The notes under the pieces were generated by a model. The model saw only the letters and a program-made list of their open reading frames with translations. It was not told where the DNA came from and did not search any database. Of a stretch of DNA of 64,000 nucleotides, positions 62,900-64,000 are shown one piece after another (positions within the stretch are counted from its first letter, which is position 1; each line of letters begins with the position of its first letter). This DNA is from Arthrobacter psychrolactophilus (GTDB taxonomy: Bacteria > Actinomycetota > Actinomycetes > Actinomycetales > Micrococcaceae), in the NCBI RefSeq assembly GCF_003219795.1, contig NZ_QJVC01000004.1:248001-312000 (forward strand), in the 5' to 3' direction. Both the position numbers and the translations under genes were made by a program.

Positions 62900-64000
62900 G
62901 GAGTTCCCGCCCCACTGCCCATAACGGCCTCGATGTACGGTGTGCGTTCGAGCATGCTGATGGCGGCATGCTCGCTCAGGTCAAAGAGCGGACCGGCAAA
63001 GAACGTCATACCCAAACCCAAAACAACCAGCCCCATGGTGGAATACACCATCATTCTCGGCAGAATCGGGATTTCGTTATCCCCGGAGAAGCGGCCTTCG
63101 GTAGCGTCCACATGCTTGCTGGTTCGTAGCGCGCGCATGCTCGGAACGCCCGAGGAATCCGGAGCCGTGGCCAGCAATACGGGGTCTGGATCCTCTGCAT
63201 CTGCGGTACTGCGCCAGAACACGCGGTTCCAGACACGGGCCATGGCCAACAAGGTCAGCAGGCTGGCGACAACGCCGCCGACTACCAAGGTGTAGGCCAG
63301 GGGTGATCCGTCGGCCACGCCAGCTTGCAAGAGTCCCAGTTTTCCGAGGAACCCGGAGAAGGGTGGGATACCGGCCAGGTTCATCGCCGGTATGAAATAC
63401 AGCACCCCAAGAATGGGCGACAATTTCGCCAATCCCCCCAAGCGTGTGATGGAGGAGCTGCCGCCACGACGTTCAATCAGGCCGGTCACCATGAACAAGC
63501 TGGTCTGGATGGTGATGTGGTGAATGACGTAAAAGATGGTGGCCGCTAGGCCCAAGACCGACGACAGCGCCACACCGAAGATCATGTACCCAATGTGGCT
63601 GACGAGGGTGAAGGAGAGCATACGTTTGATGTCGGTCTGTGCCACGGCACCGAGAATTCCCACGATCATGGTCAACAAGGCCACAATGAGCAGTGGAGAG
63701 TTGAAATCATCGCCAGGGAAGAGCAGCGTTTCCGTACGCACAATGGCATATACGCCCACCTTGGTGAGCAGCCCGGCAAACACCGCCGTCACCGGTGCCG
63801 GGGCCGTGGGGTAGGAGTCGGGGAGCCAGAAGGACAGCGGGAAGACCGCTGCCTTGATCCCGAACGCCACGAGCAACAAAACATGCAGAAGGTTTTGTGT
63901 GCCCGGGTCGAGTTCGCCCAGCTTGACGGCCAGGTCGGCGAGCGTCACGGTGCCGGTTGCCCCGTAGACCATGGCAATGGCTATGAGGAAGAGCAGGGAC
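62896..64000 (-). CDS. mnhD: Mrp Na+/H+ antiporter subunit D, 5' end outside window
   Basis: The visible 368 or so C-terminal residues are a proton-pumping NADH-quinone-oxidoreductase-like membrane protein with the channel motifs FGIKAAVFPLSFWLPDSYPTAPAPVTAVFAGLLTKVG and DIKRMLSFTLVSHIGYMI, carrying the lysines and glutamates used in proton transfer. The frame stays open to the window edge, so the start lies beyond it. It heads the visible mnhDEFG order. Confidence 0.92.
   Translation of the reverse strand, partial: SLLFLIAIAMVYGATGTVTLADLAVKLGELDPGTQNLLHVLLLVAFGIKAAVFPLSFWLPDSYPTAPAPVTAVFAGLLTKVGVYAIVRTETLLFPGDDFNSPLLIVALLTMIVGILGAVAQTDIKRMLSFTLVSHIGYMIFGVALSSVLGLAATIFYVIHHITIQTSLFMVTGLIERRGGSSSITRLGGLAKLSPILGVLYFIPAMNLAGIPPFSGFLGKLGLLQAGVADGSPLAYTLVVGGVVASLLTLLAMARVWNRVFWRSTADAEDPDPVLLATAPDSSGVPSMRALRTSKHVDATEGRFSGDNEIPILPRMMVYSTMGLVVLGLGMTFFAGPLFDLSEHAAISMLERTPYIEAVMGSGAGTP

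Overview
The window is a chromosomal segment from a high-GC Gram-positive bacterium, most likely a member of the Micrococcaceae (Arthrobacter-like). The evidence is the mix of actinobacterial genes (HspR-linked dnaK-grpE-dnaJ, ClpB with HAIR-like operators, DUF3073, DUF4235, Septum_form protein, SAM-IV riboswitch, SNF2/SWIM helicase), heavy use of GTG/TTG starts, and many genes whose start codon lies 6-8 bases after a TANNNT -10 box, which implies leaderless mRNAs. No phage, plasmid, IS element, CRISPR array, rRNA or tRNA was seen. This is core genome with a few accessory islands.

Layout. 0-8 kb: a cell-wall-anchored S1-type protease, a small lipoprotein, an asparaginase, an SCP-like protein and purF-purM. 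8-15 kb: DUF3073, a septum-formation-type membrane protein, clpB, a TipA-like MerR regulator and menG. 14.4-19.3 kb: a run of small, mostly leaderless genes (DUF4031-HD fusion, ASCH, cold-shock-like, pentapeptide), then a small-multidrug-export protein facing a NarL-type two-component system. 19.3-22.9 kb: a sialidase, two extragenic palindromes, a PspA-like coiled-coil pair and YccF. 22.9-30.8 kb: the clearest accessory locus, a LacI regulator followed by an eight-gene operon (polar-amino-acid-type ABC transporter, 2-hydroxyacid dehydrogenase, KduD-like SDR, KDPG aldolase, KDG kinase) that should turn an imported sugar acid into pyruvate and glyceraldehyde 3-phosphate. 31-41 kb: HutD, PhzF, a lipoprotein, a decayed cation/proton antiporter, a DEAD-box helicase, TrmB and a SWIM-SNF2 helicase. 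41-45.3 kb: the dnaK-grpE-dnaJ-hspR operon with two HAIR-like sites around its promoter. 45.4-53.5 kb: methyltransferase, LysE exporter, low-molecular-weight phosphatase, a P-loop-kinase/PabB fusion, cardiolipin synthase, DUF308 protein, PabC and a Pr6Pr protein. 53.5-55.7 kb: a SAM-IV riboswitch ahead of DUF1737, rhodanese and MetZ. 56-61 kb: a MurA with its own N-terminal XRE DNA-binding domain, then a TPP-riboswitch-controlled YkoE-type ECF thiamine/HMP transporter. 61-64 kb: DUF4235 and the 3' part of an Mrp Na+/H+ antiporter operon that runs off the window.

The most interesting items are the XRE-MurA fusion with a nearby perfect palindrome, the kinase-PabB fusion, the sugar-acid operon with a mismatched transporter class, a family of dispersed 58-59 bp extragenic palindromes, the density of leaderless genes, and the very long perfect hairpins used between converging genes.
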